A DNA stretch of 64,000 bases, taken from contig NW_026262701.1 of NCBI RefSeq assembly GCF_021869535.1, positions 43,217,278 through 43,281,277 of the forward strand, written 5' to 3'. The notes beneath the pieces are model-generated. The model was not told the origin of the DNA and ran no database searches. It was given only the letters and a program-made list of their open reading frames with translations. Made by a program: the position numbers and the translations under genes. Positions within the stretch are counted from its first letter, which is position 1. Every line of letters begins with the position of its first letter. Of this stretch, positions 25,159 to 49,830 are shown in pieces. The DNA is from Mytilus californianus. Its lineage: Eukaryota; Mollusca; Bivalvia; Mytilida; Mytilidae.

Positions 25159-25974
25159 GATTCATTGAAACAAAGACAGCTCTTAAGTATAACAAAGGTT
25201 GATCTTTGGGAAAAATACATGATTCAGGTAGTATCTACTGAGTAATAGTGGGATTATTTCCTTATTTTTTTGGGGTGTTTACAGAAACAGAACATTTACT
25301 TAATACCCATTTTAATTGACAAGACACAATTCTTTACATCTTCTTACATGGTAATTACATCATTGAAATTACTACAGTACTGTAATATTGTTTATTTGAA
25401 ATTTTTTTATTGTGAAAAAAAAGAAAATTATTTTGTATATTAACATTCAAGTAATAATTACATTGTATGTGATTATAATCCAAAACATTTACAAAACCAC
25501 AATCAAAATGTTTTAAATATTTAGGAATTTATAAAATTTGACCATTTTTTTTGGTGATATTTCTTTAAGGTTATAATTTGTCACATATATGGTTACTGAT
25601 CATATAAGTTAAGACCTGTACAAAATATACACGTAATTTTCTTGTTGGGAAGTAAAAAATAATGCTGAAGTTTTCATCTTGTTAATATTGGTTCAGATAG
25701 GGATAACAAAGATCATGATCAAATGCCATTTATCAATAAGCACACATACATGTGTATTATAAGGATCATACATTTGTAGATATTTGATCCTACAAAGGAC
25801 ACCTTGGATGAATTGTTGAAGAAAGAGTCAGGTTAATGGTAAAAACTATTCTTGCTTTGCTTTTAGTACATGTTATTTTTTTTCTATGATTTTGCTCAGT
25901 ATCATATTCATCAATTTTTTTATTAGAAAATTTATTAAATCAAATTATTACATATTAAACTGTAGACAAAGAGA

Positions 25975-28545
25975 TATGTCTCGCCTATAGGCGTAAAATT
26001 CAGAAAAAGACAATCTGATGGACAGCAACATTGCTTGTTAATTCAGTCACTGGACCATGATCTATAGTGGGCATGCAGGGTCTGAAAATGGTTGACAAAC
26101 TGAAATGTACAGACAGCAGGGATGGGGTAATCGTAATCTGTAATCGTAATCGATTGTAATTGATTACATTTTTTCCAGTAATCGACAGTAATCTGTAATC
26201 GAAGATATTTTCGATTACATGTAATCGTAATTTAATCGATTACAGCAAATATTATGATGTAATCATCGATTACTTTTCGATTACATTTCGATTACTTTGG
26301 TTAAATAATCTATTTTATATGAAAGTATGTATGTATTCATCACTTTATAGTACAGATAAAAATAAAATGTATTGATATGACTTAAGAGTTTATCAAATGC
26401 CTTGTATCTATCTATTGGCTCCAGCTGCTTCAACCAGATCTATCAAATTATACTGTATATCTAGCTTTTGAAACAAATGACTTTTCTTGCTGGTCAATAA
26501 TTTAAGACCTTTTATATAAAAATAAGAAAATAGATTTAAATAAGAAATAAGTCTTCAGTTAAAATCTGTACTATATTGCAGTAGTAAGCTTATTTGTATT
26601 AAAATTCCTTAAAGCATAATTTTCAATAATAGTTGGAATTTTAGCTTAGAATAGATAAACATTTGATTCATTATAATGTTATGACATAAAAATTACAAAG
26701 TACACGAAATCCTTTTGACAATGAACAAATGGCTATGCATTAAAATTCTTGTTCAGAAATAGAGATACATGTATCCAATTTTTGCACAAAAAATATAAAT
26801 TGTTTATAATTTTGAAATGAGAATACAAAATTCTCAACAAACTTCTTGTCTTTACTAATCAGATGAACAAAGACTTCTAATCAATAAGATGAAGACTTTG
26901 TTTTGATTTCAATTATGTCTAATTAAGAGGAGATTTACATTATATTGCCCCAGGTTATAATTGTACTCCATTGGCAGTATTATAGCCTGTAATTAGGGAG
27001 GTTGTCAAAACAAAAGGATTTATTCATGCATGTAATTACAAATCATAAATTTTCATCTCTAAAATTAGCTGAACTAATTAATTATTCTACTTTTTTATAG
27101 TTTTTTTTTAGAGTAAACTTTCAACATTGTAATGAACTATATTCAAATATAGCTGTTAATAATGAGTAAAAACAAAAAACTTAACTTTAGTCAGTATGAC
27201 AGCAAAAATTTGCAAAAATATGGAGATAATAACCTAAAATATAAAGAAGTGATTGATGCATTGTGATGCCATTGCAAGAACTTTATCACCAATCATTCAT
27301 ATTGAAAACCAAAATTTCTAGAATTTTTGAATATTTCGGATCCTTAGACAGTAAAAGCTTCCATCTAGAAAACAACTGTCAACATAAAATTTGGAAACAT
27401 TGCTTTAAATGCTATTTTTGTAAAGTTCAAAATTTCCACTATACATACATTGAACAACATAATTGACTTTGGGTTTAACTTACTTTATTTAATTTGTAAT
27501 TTTGTAGCATGTAATTGACAGTAATCGAAAAGTAATGTAATTACTTTTGCTAAAGTAATCGATTGCAATCGATTACATACAAAAATCAGAGTAATCGATT
27601 ATTAATCGATTACACAAAAATCCTTCAAGTAATCGATTATTAATCGATTACATTTGTCAGTAATCATGCCCATCCCTGTCAGACAGTAATGTAACTTTAT
27701 AGAAAATATCGTTGTTTATTGAAAGTAGTTCCTACCAATATAACTAAAGCAGAAAAACTTAACATTGAAAATTGCTAATTAATCTAAAGTCATTGGACCA
27801 TGTCCCATGGGCAAAAATGATGTGGCAGGGCCTCAAAAATAGTCGTCAAACTTCAAACTGATATTTACTGATAGTAATGCAACTTCCTACAAAATATTAT
27901 TGATCTATCACAAGTAGATCCTATCAAACTAACTTAAGCAGAAAACTTAACATTGAAAATTGCTAACTATTAATTCAAAGTCACTGGACCATGTCCTAGG
28001 GGGCAGGGCCTCAAAATAATCGTCAAACTGATATGTACTGATAGTAATGTGACTTCATACAAAATATCATTGATCTATCACAAGTAGTTCTTATCAAATT
28101 GACTTCAGCAAAAAACTTTACATTGAAAATTGATAACTGATTCAAAGTCACTGGACCATGTCCTAAGGGGCAGGGCCTCAAAATAGTCGTCAAACTGATA
28201 TGTACTGATAGTAATGCAACTTCCTACAAAATATAATTGATCTATCACAAGTAGATCCTATCAAACTATCTTAAGCAGAAAACTTAACAATGAAAATTGC
28301 TAATTAACTCAAAGTCACTGGACCATGTCCAAGGGGGCAGGGCCTCAAAATAATTTTCAAACTGATATGTACTGTTAGTAATGCAGCTTCATATTAAATA
28401 TCAATGATCTATCACAAGTAGTTCCTATCAAACTTACTTAACCAGAAAACTAAACAATTGTTGACGCCGTTGCCACAGCCGTCGCTGGAAAAGCAATCCC
28501 TATGTCTCGCTTTCCACGACTTTCGTCGCAGGCAAGACAAAAAGC
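25975..28545. repeat. Repeat family C, tandem units of about 170-180 bp, split by a hAT insertion
   Basis: The landmark CACTGGACCATG recurs near 26046, 27792 (variant), 27971, 28151 and 28317. AAGTAG.TCCTATCAAACT and CAGGGCCTCAAAATA recur in the same units. It opens GTCTCGCCTATAGGCG and closes near CACGACTTTCGTCGCAGGCA. The first unit is interrupted at 26117 by a hAT-type element and resumes at 27679, so the tandem array is older than the insertion. Confidence 0.8.
26117..27678. mobile_element. Non-autonomous hAT-type transposon nested in repeat family C
   Basis: The ends are CAGGGATGGGGTAATCGTAA and, inverted, CAGGGATGGGCATGATTACT. The flanking octamers ACAGACAG (26109-26116) and TCAGACAG (27679-27686) match at 7 of 8 positions, the 8-bp duplication expected of hAT elements. 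Both subterminal regions are dense in AATCGATTAC-type palindromes. The interior of about 1.1 kb is AT-rich with only a 67-codon chance ORF, so no transposase is encoded. Confidence 0.88.
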
Positions 28546-28672
28546 TTTCTTTGACTGTATGCAGCTAGAGTTAAAATTGTGGAAATGTGAAACATATCAA
28601 AAGAATATCAAGGTACATGTATTCCATTAATCATGTTCAATCATATACAGTACATTGTACCAATTCATAACT

Positions 28673-29697
28673 AGAGGCTCTCAAGAGCCTGTGTCGCTCA
28701 CCTGTATTTACTGATGCTTTGGAAATCATGTAAAATAAGGTTAAAATCATCATTAATAGTATTAGATATAAGATATTATAATGATATCTAAGATAATAAC
28801 AAAAAACTGCAAAATTTTTGTAAAATCACTAACTCAGGGGCAACACCCAACATCGGGTTGTCAGATTCGTCTGAAAATTTCAGGGCAGATAAATCTAAAT
28901 CTGATGAACATTTTTGCCACCTGTCAGATTGCTCTAAATGCTTTAGTTTCAGAGATATAAACCAAAAACTGCATTTTACCCCTATGTTCTATTTTTAACC
29001 AAGTTGGCCATGATGGTTGGAAGGTGGGGTCATCAGACAAATTTTTTAAACTAGATACCCTAATAATGATTATGGCCAAGTATGGTTAAATTTGTCTCAG
29101 TAGTTTCAGAGAAGACGATTTTTGTAAAAGATTACAAAAATTTGTTAAAAATTGACTATTAAGGGCAATAACTCCTAAAGGGGTCGACTGACAATTTTGG
29201 TCATGACAACTTATTTGTAGATCTTACTTTGCTGAACATTATTGCTGTTTACAGTTTATCTCTATCTATAATAATATTCAAGATAATAACCAAAAACTGC
29301 AAAATTTCCTTAAAATTACCAATTCAGGGGCAACAACCCAACAACAGGTTGTCAGATTTGTCTGAAAATTTCAAGGCAGATAGATCTTGACCTGATAATC
29401 AGTTTTACCCTATGTCAGATTTACTCTAAATGCTTTGGTTTCAGAGATATAAGCCAAATCGTACATTTTACCCCTATGTTCTATTTTTAGCCATTGCGGC
29501 CATCTTGGTTGGTTGGCGGGGTCATCGGACATATTTTTTAAACTAGATACCCTAATGATGATTGTGGCCAAGTTTGGTTAAATTTGGCCCAGTGGTTTCA
29601 GAGAAGATTTTTGTAAATAGCTAACGACGACGACAACGACGGACGCCAAGTTTTGAGAAAAGCTCACTTGGCCCTTCGGGACAGGTGAGCTAAAAAA
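28673..29697. repeat. Repeat family D, two large tandem halves
   Basis: It opens GAGGCTCTCAAGAGCCTGTG and closes with GACGACGACAACGACGGACG then CTTCGGGACAGGTGAGCTAA. The inverted pair GTCGCTCACCTG / ACAGGTGAGC marks the ends. Two halves (from about 28770 and 29255) repeat AATAACAAAAAACTGCAAAA, GGTTGTCAGATT, CCCCTATGTTCTATTTTTA and TAAACTAGATACCCTAAT. Noncoding. Confidence 0.8.
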
Positions 29698-30054
29698 GTC
29701 ATTAATGTAGTACACAAATCCCTGTTGCAGAAAAATTCTGTGACAAAACAAGAAAATGTATTCCATTATAGTTGACCAAAAGTTGGTGGGGTTTCTAAGG
29801 ATCTAAGGATCATGAATGACTTCTGTGCTACCTGATCATGAGTAACAAACCCTTGGTTCAATATCTTTCTTCTACGTGTTGTACGCAGCAACCCTCTATC
29901 AAAGAATTCATAATAGGAAACACAAGCACTGGAATATAATATAATCTGGGAGATACATACTGTAGTGTAGATGTGGCAATTTGATGTGATACATTTTGTA
30001 CTTCATGGATCTTTAAAGGACCAGTTACCATCTCTTATTACATTTTACTAACCA

Positions 30055-30290
30055 TCCCACCCGGCACGCAACGTCATTTCAACGTTGAAATGTGGTTGAT
30101 ATTTCGTCATGACGTTGCTTCAACGTTGTTTCAACGTTGTAACAGCAACGTCAAAGTTATGTTGCAGAAAGTAAGTTGATTCAACGTTGAATTTTAGTTG
30201 AATTTTAAATGTTGAAGTTAGGTTGAAATAAATATGTTGTTTCAACGTTAAATGTTGGTTGACATGTCGACGATGGAGGTTCGTCCAGAA
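30055..30290 (+). repeat. CAACGTTGAA-rich arm, left
   Basis: It starts near CCCGGCACGCAACGTCATTT and contains many TTCAACGTTGAA-type palindromes at short intervals. A similar arm in inverted orientation ends at 33062 (TGCCTGCTGGG). The two arms may bound one 3-kb element. Confidence 0.7.
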
Positions 30291-30689
30291 AAAAAATTGT
30301 ATGCATCGGTATAAAAAATTATCCACCATCAGCGTTAAAGGCGAATCATTATAGTTGTACATCCTTTGTTATTGTATCAACAAAAGTTCATAAATAAGGA
30401 TTTTGTTATGAAAAATTGTAATCAATGTTTCCTTTCATTTTTTTGTACAATATCTAGTAAAATTAGGAATATTCAAAACCGGGACGTTTATCAAAATCAT
30501 AAAAGTGTACAAATTCGAAATATGCTACTAACTAATTTGTTATTATCCGGAAATATTTTAATCAAAGATAAGACACAGCATGTGAAAGTGCGGCATCTAC
30601 ACAACTGATACACGTAGATTAGCACTCCCAATAATCAATTGATAAAATTATCACGTGACATGATGCTGATTAATGTATGACCACACGTG

Positions 30690-32416
30690 TGTGACCGCCT
30701 TTTTCAAACGCGGAAATTGTATAATTTTCCTGGACAATATTTAGGACCATTTTCAGCAAAGAAGAATTCATAGAAATGTAAGTGTTTCTTTAAATTATTA
30801 TCCGTTGCTGTATTAATTGTCTTTTAATGATTGTGTGATGTTAACATTGCATGGGAGATTATAAATGCACAAACGTACGTGTATATTTTGAAAATCTCGC
30901 CATAGTGTATGTTGTAAAGATAACATTACTGACTTCAGTGTGTACATCATTTTTTTGTTGTACGTTCAAATTTATGACTGCACTTCTATATAAATATGTA
31001 CTACAATCTGGAAACACCATACTCAGCCTACACACAGCTCATTTTAGTTATTTACTGCTGATTTGTTAAAGAAAAGGAACTTTTGCGAAGTAAGATTATC
31101 ATCTCCCCCTTTTTTATCTAAAATTTTAACCCGTCATCCATAATCACACTATTTTAATTATTGTCAACTATGCTCTGAAATTTTTAATAATTTCTTTTTA
31201 CTCTTCAATCGAATTTTACAAATTTAAAATATTGCTTGGCGATGATGATCGATGTTATTCTTATTTTTTGCACAGGTATTAGAGACAGAACAGTAACGTA
31301 AGAAAGGGACAGATCAGTAACTTAGGAAAGAAAGATTTAAGGATAAAAGTAATAGCTGTCAAGGTATGTATTTTTTTTTAAATTTTAACAATTTTGATTA
31401 TCAATAATCAGTATGTATGTTGGATTGCCTGTGTTGTTTGTGTGAACTTTGTGATTTGAATTGATTTATATGCTCTATATGGGACCTTTAATTAGGAATA
31501 CTAGTAAAGACATTTGATTTGATTTGATTTGATTTGGATTAATATTTTTTTAATGCATATCAAATTTAAAACATAACCTCTGCAATCAATAAGACAGGTG
31601 GTATTGTTACAATAGATCCTGGTGTTCGAGATGGGTGGCATTGTTACAATAGATCTTGGTAATCAAGATGGGTGGCATTGTTACAATAGATCCTGGTGCT
31701 CGAAATAGGTGGCATTTTAACAGTAGATCCTAGCGCTTGAGATGGGTGGCATTGTTACAATAGATCCTGGTGCTCGAGATGGGTGGCATTGTTACAATAG
31801 ATCCTGGTACTTGAGATGGGTGGCATTTTAACAATAGATCCTGGTGCTCGAGATGGGTGGCATTGTTACAATAGATCCTGGTGCTCGAGATGGGTGGCAT
31901 TGTTACAATAGATCCTGGTGCTCGAGATAGGTGGCATTTTAACAATAGATCCTGGTGCTCGAGATGGGTGACATTGTTACAATGGATCCTGGTGCTCGAG
32001 ATGGGTGGCATTGTTACAACAGGTCCTGATGCTTGAGATGGGTGGCATTGTTACAATAGATCGTGGTGGCCAAAATAGGTGGCATTTGAACAATAGATCG
32101 TGGTGCTCGAGATAGGCGGCATTGCTACATTGTACATGTACAGGAGCGAAAAAAATGGTAAAAACGGATCCGCTATTATATAAACCAGTAAATGTTTTAA
32201 AATAAAACCTGGCCTATATAACATTTTATTCCCTGCCATTGACGTTCTACGTAATTGCTTAAGTCGTGTTTACAAAATAGTATTTGTGTTTGTTTTTTCA
32301 GGAAGAGTAATGGAGGCCTACACAAAGATAACAGAAGCTGAATTAAAGAAGGATTGTGCACCAGAAATGGTTGGATGAGTTTAGAGACTACAATTCATTT
32401 GCACGAAAATAATAAA
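30690..32416 (+). ncRNA. Possible spliced transcript inside the CAACGTTGAA-bounded block
   Basis: Three exon-like pieces can be read: one ending at about 30777 at a GTAAGTG donor; 31276-31365 between a TTTTTTGCACAG acceptor and a GTATGT donor; and one starting at 32302 after TGTTTTTTCAG. The last holds a 22-codon ORF (32310-32378) starting MEAYTKITEAELKKD and an AATAAA at 32411-32416. This is only a splice-signal reading; no family is recognised, and the middle piece has stops in all useful frames, hence the noncoding call. Confidence 0.25.
31592..32130. repeat. Minisatellite, 37-bp unit, about 14 copies
   Basis: The unit runs GATGGGTGGCATTGTTACAA then TAGATCCTGGTGCTCGA. Copies vary by substitutions (GTTACAATA vs TTAACAATA alternate irregularly). 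The 37-bp period is not a multiple of three, so the 93-codon minus-strand ORF across it cycles through three frames of the unit and is not a gene. Confidence 0.9.
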
Positions 32417-32584
32417 AATTGATTAAGAGATTATTTGTATTCATTTACCAGATCACCTTTTGGCTATATTTAATTTAGCTTTTGTCATAACTTGACATCT
32501 GTTGTACTGGTTTTTTTTCAAATCTTGCTGATGTCCTCTGTAGAGTCATGTGGCTTCAATATCTTGTGTGGTTACTAACTATTA

Positions 32585-32815
32585 TAGATATAAGAAGATG
32601 TGGTATGATTTCCAATGAGACAAATATCCACCAGAGTCCAATTGACGTGGAGGTCACTAAACGGACTTCAACAATAAGCACACACCACACCGTATAGACC
32701 GCAATAGAAGACCCGGACACAATACACCCTTCAACAATCAATTCAAACGAGAAAAACAAACTTCCTAAATTTGTAACGACAAACACATGTGACAGATGAA
32801 CCAACAACACGCAAC
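32585..32815 (-). repeat. Retroelement 3' tail (family A), well preserved
   Basis: It begins AAGAAGATGTGGTATGATTT and continues CCAATGAGACAAATATCCAC, AGTCCAATTGACGTGG, GGACTTCAACAATAAGCACA and CAATTCAAACGAGAAAAACA. Its first 39 bases (32596-32634) correspond unit-for-unit to the 39-bp minisatellite at 60648-61115. Confidence 0.8.
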
Positions 32816-32829
32816 GCATTGCTTATTTC

Positions 32830-33062
32830 AACATGAAAGAATGTTGTTGCAATATTAGGGTGACGTTGTTTCAATGTTAAGTTTCAACCTATATTCAATC
32901 AAAAATCAACGTTGATACAATGTTGAAAATATAACGTTGTTTCAACGTCAGACATTCAACGTTGTGTCAACTTTCAAAACCAACCGTTATTTCAACGTCT
33001 TTTCAACGTTACATATCAACGTTGATTCAACGTTGTTTCAACGTTGAAATGCCTGCTGGGAT
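32830..33062 (-). repeat. CAACGTTGAA-rich arm, right (inverted)
   Basis: Read on the minus strand it starts CCCAGCAGGCATTTCAACGT and continues with tightly spaced CAACGTTGAA palindromes, like the arm at 30055-30290. No matching target-site duplication was found at the two outer edges. Confidence 0.7.
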
Positions 33063-33365
33063 ATCAATATTAACTCTGTTACATATTTCTGTTCTGTTAC
33101 TTGCATAGAAAAGAAATGTGCTTGCATATATATGTAACTTCAAACAAAACATTAAAAAAAAATCTGTCATTTCAATGTACTTAATTAAAACAATCAATAC
33201 TTCTATAGATAACAACATGGCATTTTCAATATCAGCCCTGGTATTATTCCATATTTCCACTATATAAATGATTTAGTCAAATATTATGTGCTGAGAAATG
33301 CCATCAACCATGGGAAGATTAAGAAAATGACATGTAACATGTGTAATGATCTATTCATCTGACAC

Positions 33366-34416
33366 CAAGGCTTTCAAAACGGTCATATATTCCGGACATT
33401 GGTATAATGTCCAGTAAATTGTGGCTGGGCAAAGCATGAAACGGTCATCTTCTTTTTAGTTTTCAAGGCTTTCTTAAGAGACGGTAATTTTAACATAATT
33501 CACGATCTTTTTGACCCAACCTTTTGCCTTTAACAGCCACACATTTCCGGTCATAAAAGTGACATGATCATTAAGTACTATCAAAACAACCCCTACTTTA
33601 ATACCTTCTCATTTTAATCAAGGCTAATTAGTTGTCAAACAGCTGAAATTTACCTGTTCAGGTGACAGGTAAACTATTTTGAACCGGACATTGATTGGTC
33701 TACTCAAAGTTATTTTCTTACATTTCAGCGGTTTGCATCTAATTAATTTAGTCAAAAAGATTTAAATTATCAGAAATACGTTTACAAATATGATTTGATG
33801 AAAAAATTAAAAAGGTGAAAATGAACAGTCGTCATAACCACGTTGTTTGAACCAGAGACATGTCTCTGTTTGAACTAGTACACGTGTGCGCATGTGCGCA
33901 GGTGTGAAATTTAATTATGCATCCTAATTTCTTCAAAAAATGCTTAAATTGTCATTGATACCTTTATCTCACGTTTATTTCGAATATTTTCTTGAAGAAA
34001 TAACGTAGAAAGAGCTACTTACACTCATTCATGCTTTGCAAACGTACACGGAATTTACGTATCCGTCTCTGGTCCATGTTTTACCATTGTCAAGATAACA
34101 TCCGGTATTAGATTTAAAAACAAAAGTAAAGTTTTTGACAACGTTATTTTGCACAAATAAAGAGTCTAAGGCAGATATAAGTATGCTGATGTTGCACACT
34201 TTGAATGATGCACTGCCAATTTCACAGTTTACGTCAGAACTTCGAATTTGAATCAAAGAAAGTTTAATATAGTTGGTTTTTTTAATGTCAATCATTGGGA
34301 TTGCCGACTCGGCAACTGATTACCATAATTGCCTTTTGTTTATCTAGTCTTAAGGGATTAAAATTGGTATAATATATAAAATGTCCGGCTGGCTAAAAAT
34401 AATTTTGGAAGCCCTG
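33366..34416. mobile_element. hAT-type transposon, 1051 bp, perfect 8-bp TSD
   Basis: The ends are CAAGGCTTTCAAAACGGTCA and, inverted, CAGGGCTTCCAAAATTATTT. Both sides then carry a CCGGACATT motif about 15-20 bases further in. TCTGACAC flanks the element at 33358-33365 and 34417-34424, a perfect octamer duplication. The interior has no transposase, but a minus-strand 88-codon ORF (34029-34295) lies in it. Confidence 0.9.
34029..34295 (-). other. 88-codon ORF carried inside the hAT element
   Basis: The frame runs from ATG at 34295 to TGA at 34029. It contains four cysteines, an NFT glycosylation-type triplet and ends near GCYLDNGKTWTRDGYVNSVY. The Cys...Trp...Asp-Gly spacing is vaguely like the end of a GAIN/GPS-type ectodomain, but this is a weak impression. 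It is either chance coding potential or a host fragment captured by the transposon. Confidence 0.25.
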
Positions 34417-34639
34417 TCTGACACATACATATATTTAGCCTATGAAATTGGAAAGAGAAATTAATATAAACGATTGCAGTCAATTTATTTCCTCAAATTG
34501 TTCGTTTATGGGGAATTTTTGTTTTGCATTGATAAATGTTTCCCAAATGATTGCTGCATCCACAACTGGTCTTCTCCGACTTTTAAGAAAGCATTGCTTC
34601 TAGTAATGAAGTCACAATGTCCATGATGTCGGAAGTAGT

Positions 34640-34952
34640 CTTAAACTAGATGTGTCAGAACAACATGAATGGCCCCACTCACAAAAAAGCTAGTAGCCAT
34701 TTTTAGGAGTTGAAATCTGAGATTGAATGTCCATATAACTTTTATTTTCACGAAATTATTAAAGTCCAAAGCCTGTAATTTCGGAACAAATCAGTGGAGA
34801 AGAATCAAACATGAACTCGATCTCTAACTCACCATAGTAGACTCACATTCTATAAATCAGCTCAATATGTGAAGTTGTTTAGAAAAAGGTCTGTATAACT
34901 TATTTTCAAAAAAATTTCAAAGTCCAAAGCCTTTATTTTTTGCAAAAAATCT
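34640..34952 (+). repeat. Noncoding block with two similar units
   Basis: TATAACTT.TATTTTCA..AAAT, followed by AAAGTCCAAAGCCT and TTT, occurs near 34735 and 34897. It abuts the LINE remnant. No ORF. Confidence 0.4.
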
Positions 34953-35104
34953 GTTAGAATTGCTAAAACCTGGAACAAACTACCAGATAAATCACTAAAG
35001 CCCCATCCATAAATACCTTTAAAAACCGATTAGATAAATGCTGGTCTGACAAAGAGCTATATTACAATGACTACAGAGCAGAAATATCGGGAAGTCACGG
35101 ATAA
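34953..35104 (+). pseudogene. C-terminal remnant of a LINE-type reverse transcriptase, frameshifted
   Basis: The stretch reads RIAKTWNKLPDKSLKPHP and then a stop. Shifting frame once gives SINTFKNRLDKCWSDKELYY and further residues to TAA at 35102-35104. An R.AKTWN.LPD...SI..FK.RLD..W pattern is, from memory, typical of the extreme C-terminus of non-LTR retrotransposon polymerases of animals. One small indel separates the two frames and everything upstream is missing, so it is a dead 5'-truncated copy. The following bases to about 35250 are probably its 3' tail. Confidence 0.65.
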
Positions 35105-35939
35105 AACAATATTAGAAATAACTTAAATTATGAGTCTGGTTCCTGTACTGGAAATCAACTATAAGTAACTTTAAGTAAGATTCGATTTAAAAATTGTAAT
35201 TTCCCATACAGTTGGAGGTAAAACCTGAGAATCTCTCCTCCTTAAAATTTGATATATTCATGAATATGTATTATTTACAGAAACATGAGAAATAGAGTAC
35301 CACCAGTTAAGATGCAACAAGACAAGTTTTGACCTTAGCCTTAGGATAAAGATCAAGTTACATATACAAATTCGTATTTCTTTTTTTGTAAAAATTTCTT
35401 CAAAACTTTATTTTTTTGTTTCACTTTGCTTGTTTTTTCTCGGCAAGTATAAGCCAGTATGGAGTCTATGGACCCACTCCTTCATTTGGCAACACTGAAG
35501 ATACATCATATCAAGGAAATATGGTACTGTTAAAGTGTTAGGAATGGTACATTCGTAAAATAAGAGGGGTAGGGTTATTTAATTTTTGTCCCTTGCAAAG
35601 ATGCCAAAGTGCACATGTATTTTTGAAAACTGTCTAATTAAAATTTTACATGTTGTGTATACCCTTAAAAACACTGTTCTTGATGAACCAAATATACACA
35701 GTCCAGACATTTTCGAGCGGGTTAAATTCTAGTACAGATAGTTCACAGTAAGAATCACATGATTCCAAGCACATGTAAAAAGTGCACTGCACGAATCAGA
35801 AGGAAATTTGTACCTTTTTCAAAATTTCAAGGCATATGAATTACCCTTATACATTTGTCCAATAAAATAAATGCTTTATTACACTCTCTGATTCTTCGAC
35901 TTTATCTGTTTAAGTGGTATGTTGCTAGTCCAGACAGTT

Positions 35940-36172
35940 CACATATTTCTACATAGATTAGACGCCATGTTGTTTACATCAGCGCTATGCATTCGGTTTT
36001 CTCCAGGTTTTTAATAACATATAAAAAAGATCTCCAAAAAGCTCGAAGTTTTATTATTAGCGTCAATGATGTGTTTATCAAAATAAAATATTAGTTAACT
36101 TTTAGGAAAAATATTTCGACACTGACCAAAATCACAATACGGAACAAGAAAAAATTGTAAAATATTTTGGGA
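35940..36172 (+). promoter_or_regulatory. Candidate PDCD6 promoter and 5' UTR
   Basis: CGCCATGTT at 35963-35971 matches the YY1 consensus (CGCCATNTT), a frequent element at starts of housekeeping genes. It lies about 200 bases upstream of the PDCD6 ATG at 36173. There is no TATA box at a convincing distance. The transcription start is not determinable from sequence. Confidence 0.35.
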
Positions 36173-49358
<13,186 letters not shown>

Positions 49359-49830
49359 TTATAACCTATGTCTGAAACATATACAAAGACATTGTCTTGT
49401 GTAATACTGCGGTATATAAGCACATTTTTTTTAGGAAACTGTTTAATTTTTATATATTTCTGTGTAATTGTGTCTTTAACTGACTGTCATCATTGGTGCA
49501 GTTGTGTAGTTTTGTGTAATTTGTTTACTTGCAAGTTATTTAATTTTTATTGACACTACACAATTATTTAGTGTAATCCTTCTAGTTTAAAGGACTGCTT
49601 TCATTTACAATATTTATTATTTCATATGAGTAACAAAATATTATTCTAAGATTAATTATTTTATTAATTTTTCAAATATCTTGTAAGAGATGAAATTCAA
49701 GAAATGTTTGTCTATTTGATAAAAAGGACACTTTTCTATGACATGTATCAATATCTAAAACATGAAAAATGTATTTTAAAATAGAGATCTAACTTTGTTT
49801 GAAGAATAAATATGTATGCTATAAATTATT
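49359..49830 (+). other. PDCD6: Likely PDCD6 3' UTR
   Basis: Non-repetitive AT-rich sequence follows the TAG at 49356-49358. AATAAA at 49805-49810 is the first convincing polyadenylation signal, which would give a 3' UTR of about 470 bases. Confidence 0.45.

Noticed and set aside
31730..32011. 93-codon minus-strand ORF over a repeat
   Set aside because: It is a by-product of the 37-bp minisatellite; the period is not a multiple of three and the peptide simply cycles through the unit's frames.
30055..33062. A single intact TIR transposon of 3 kb
   Set aside because: The arms are similar and inverted but flanking sequences show no target-site duplication, so I report two arms and leave unity open.
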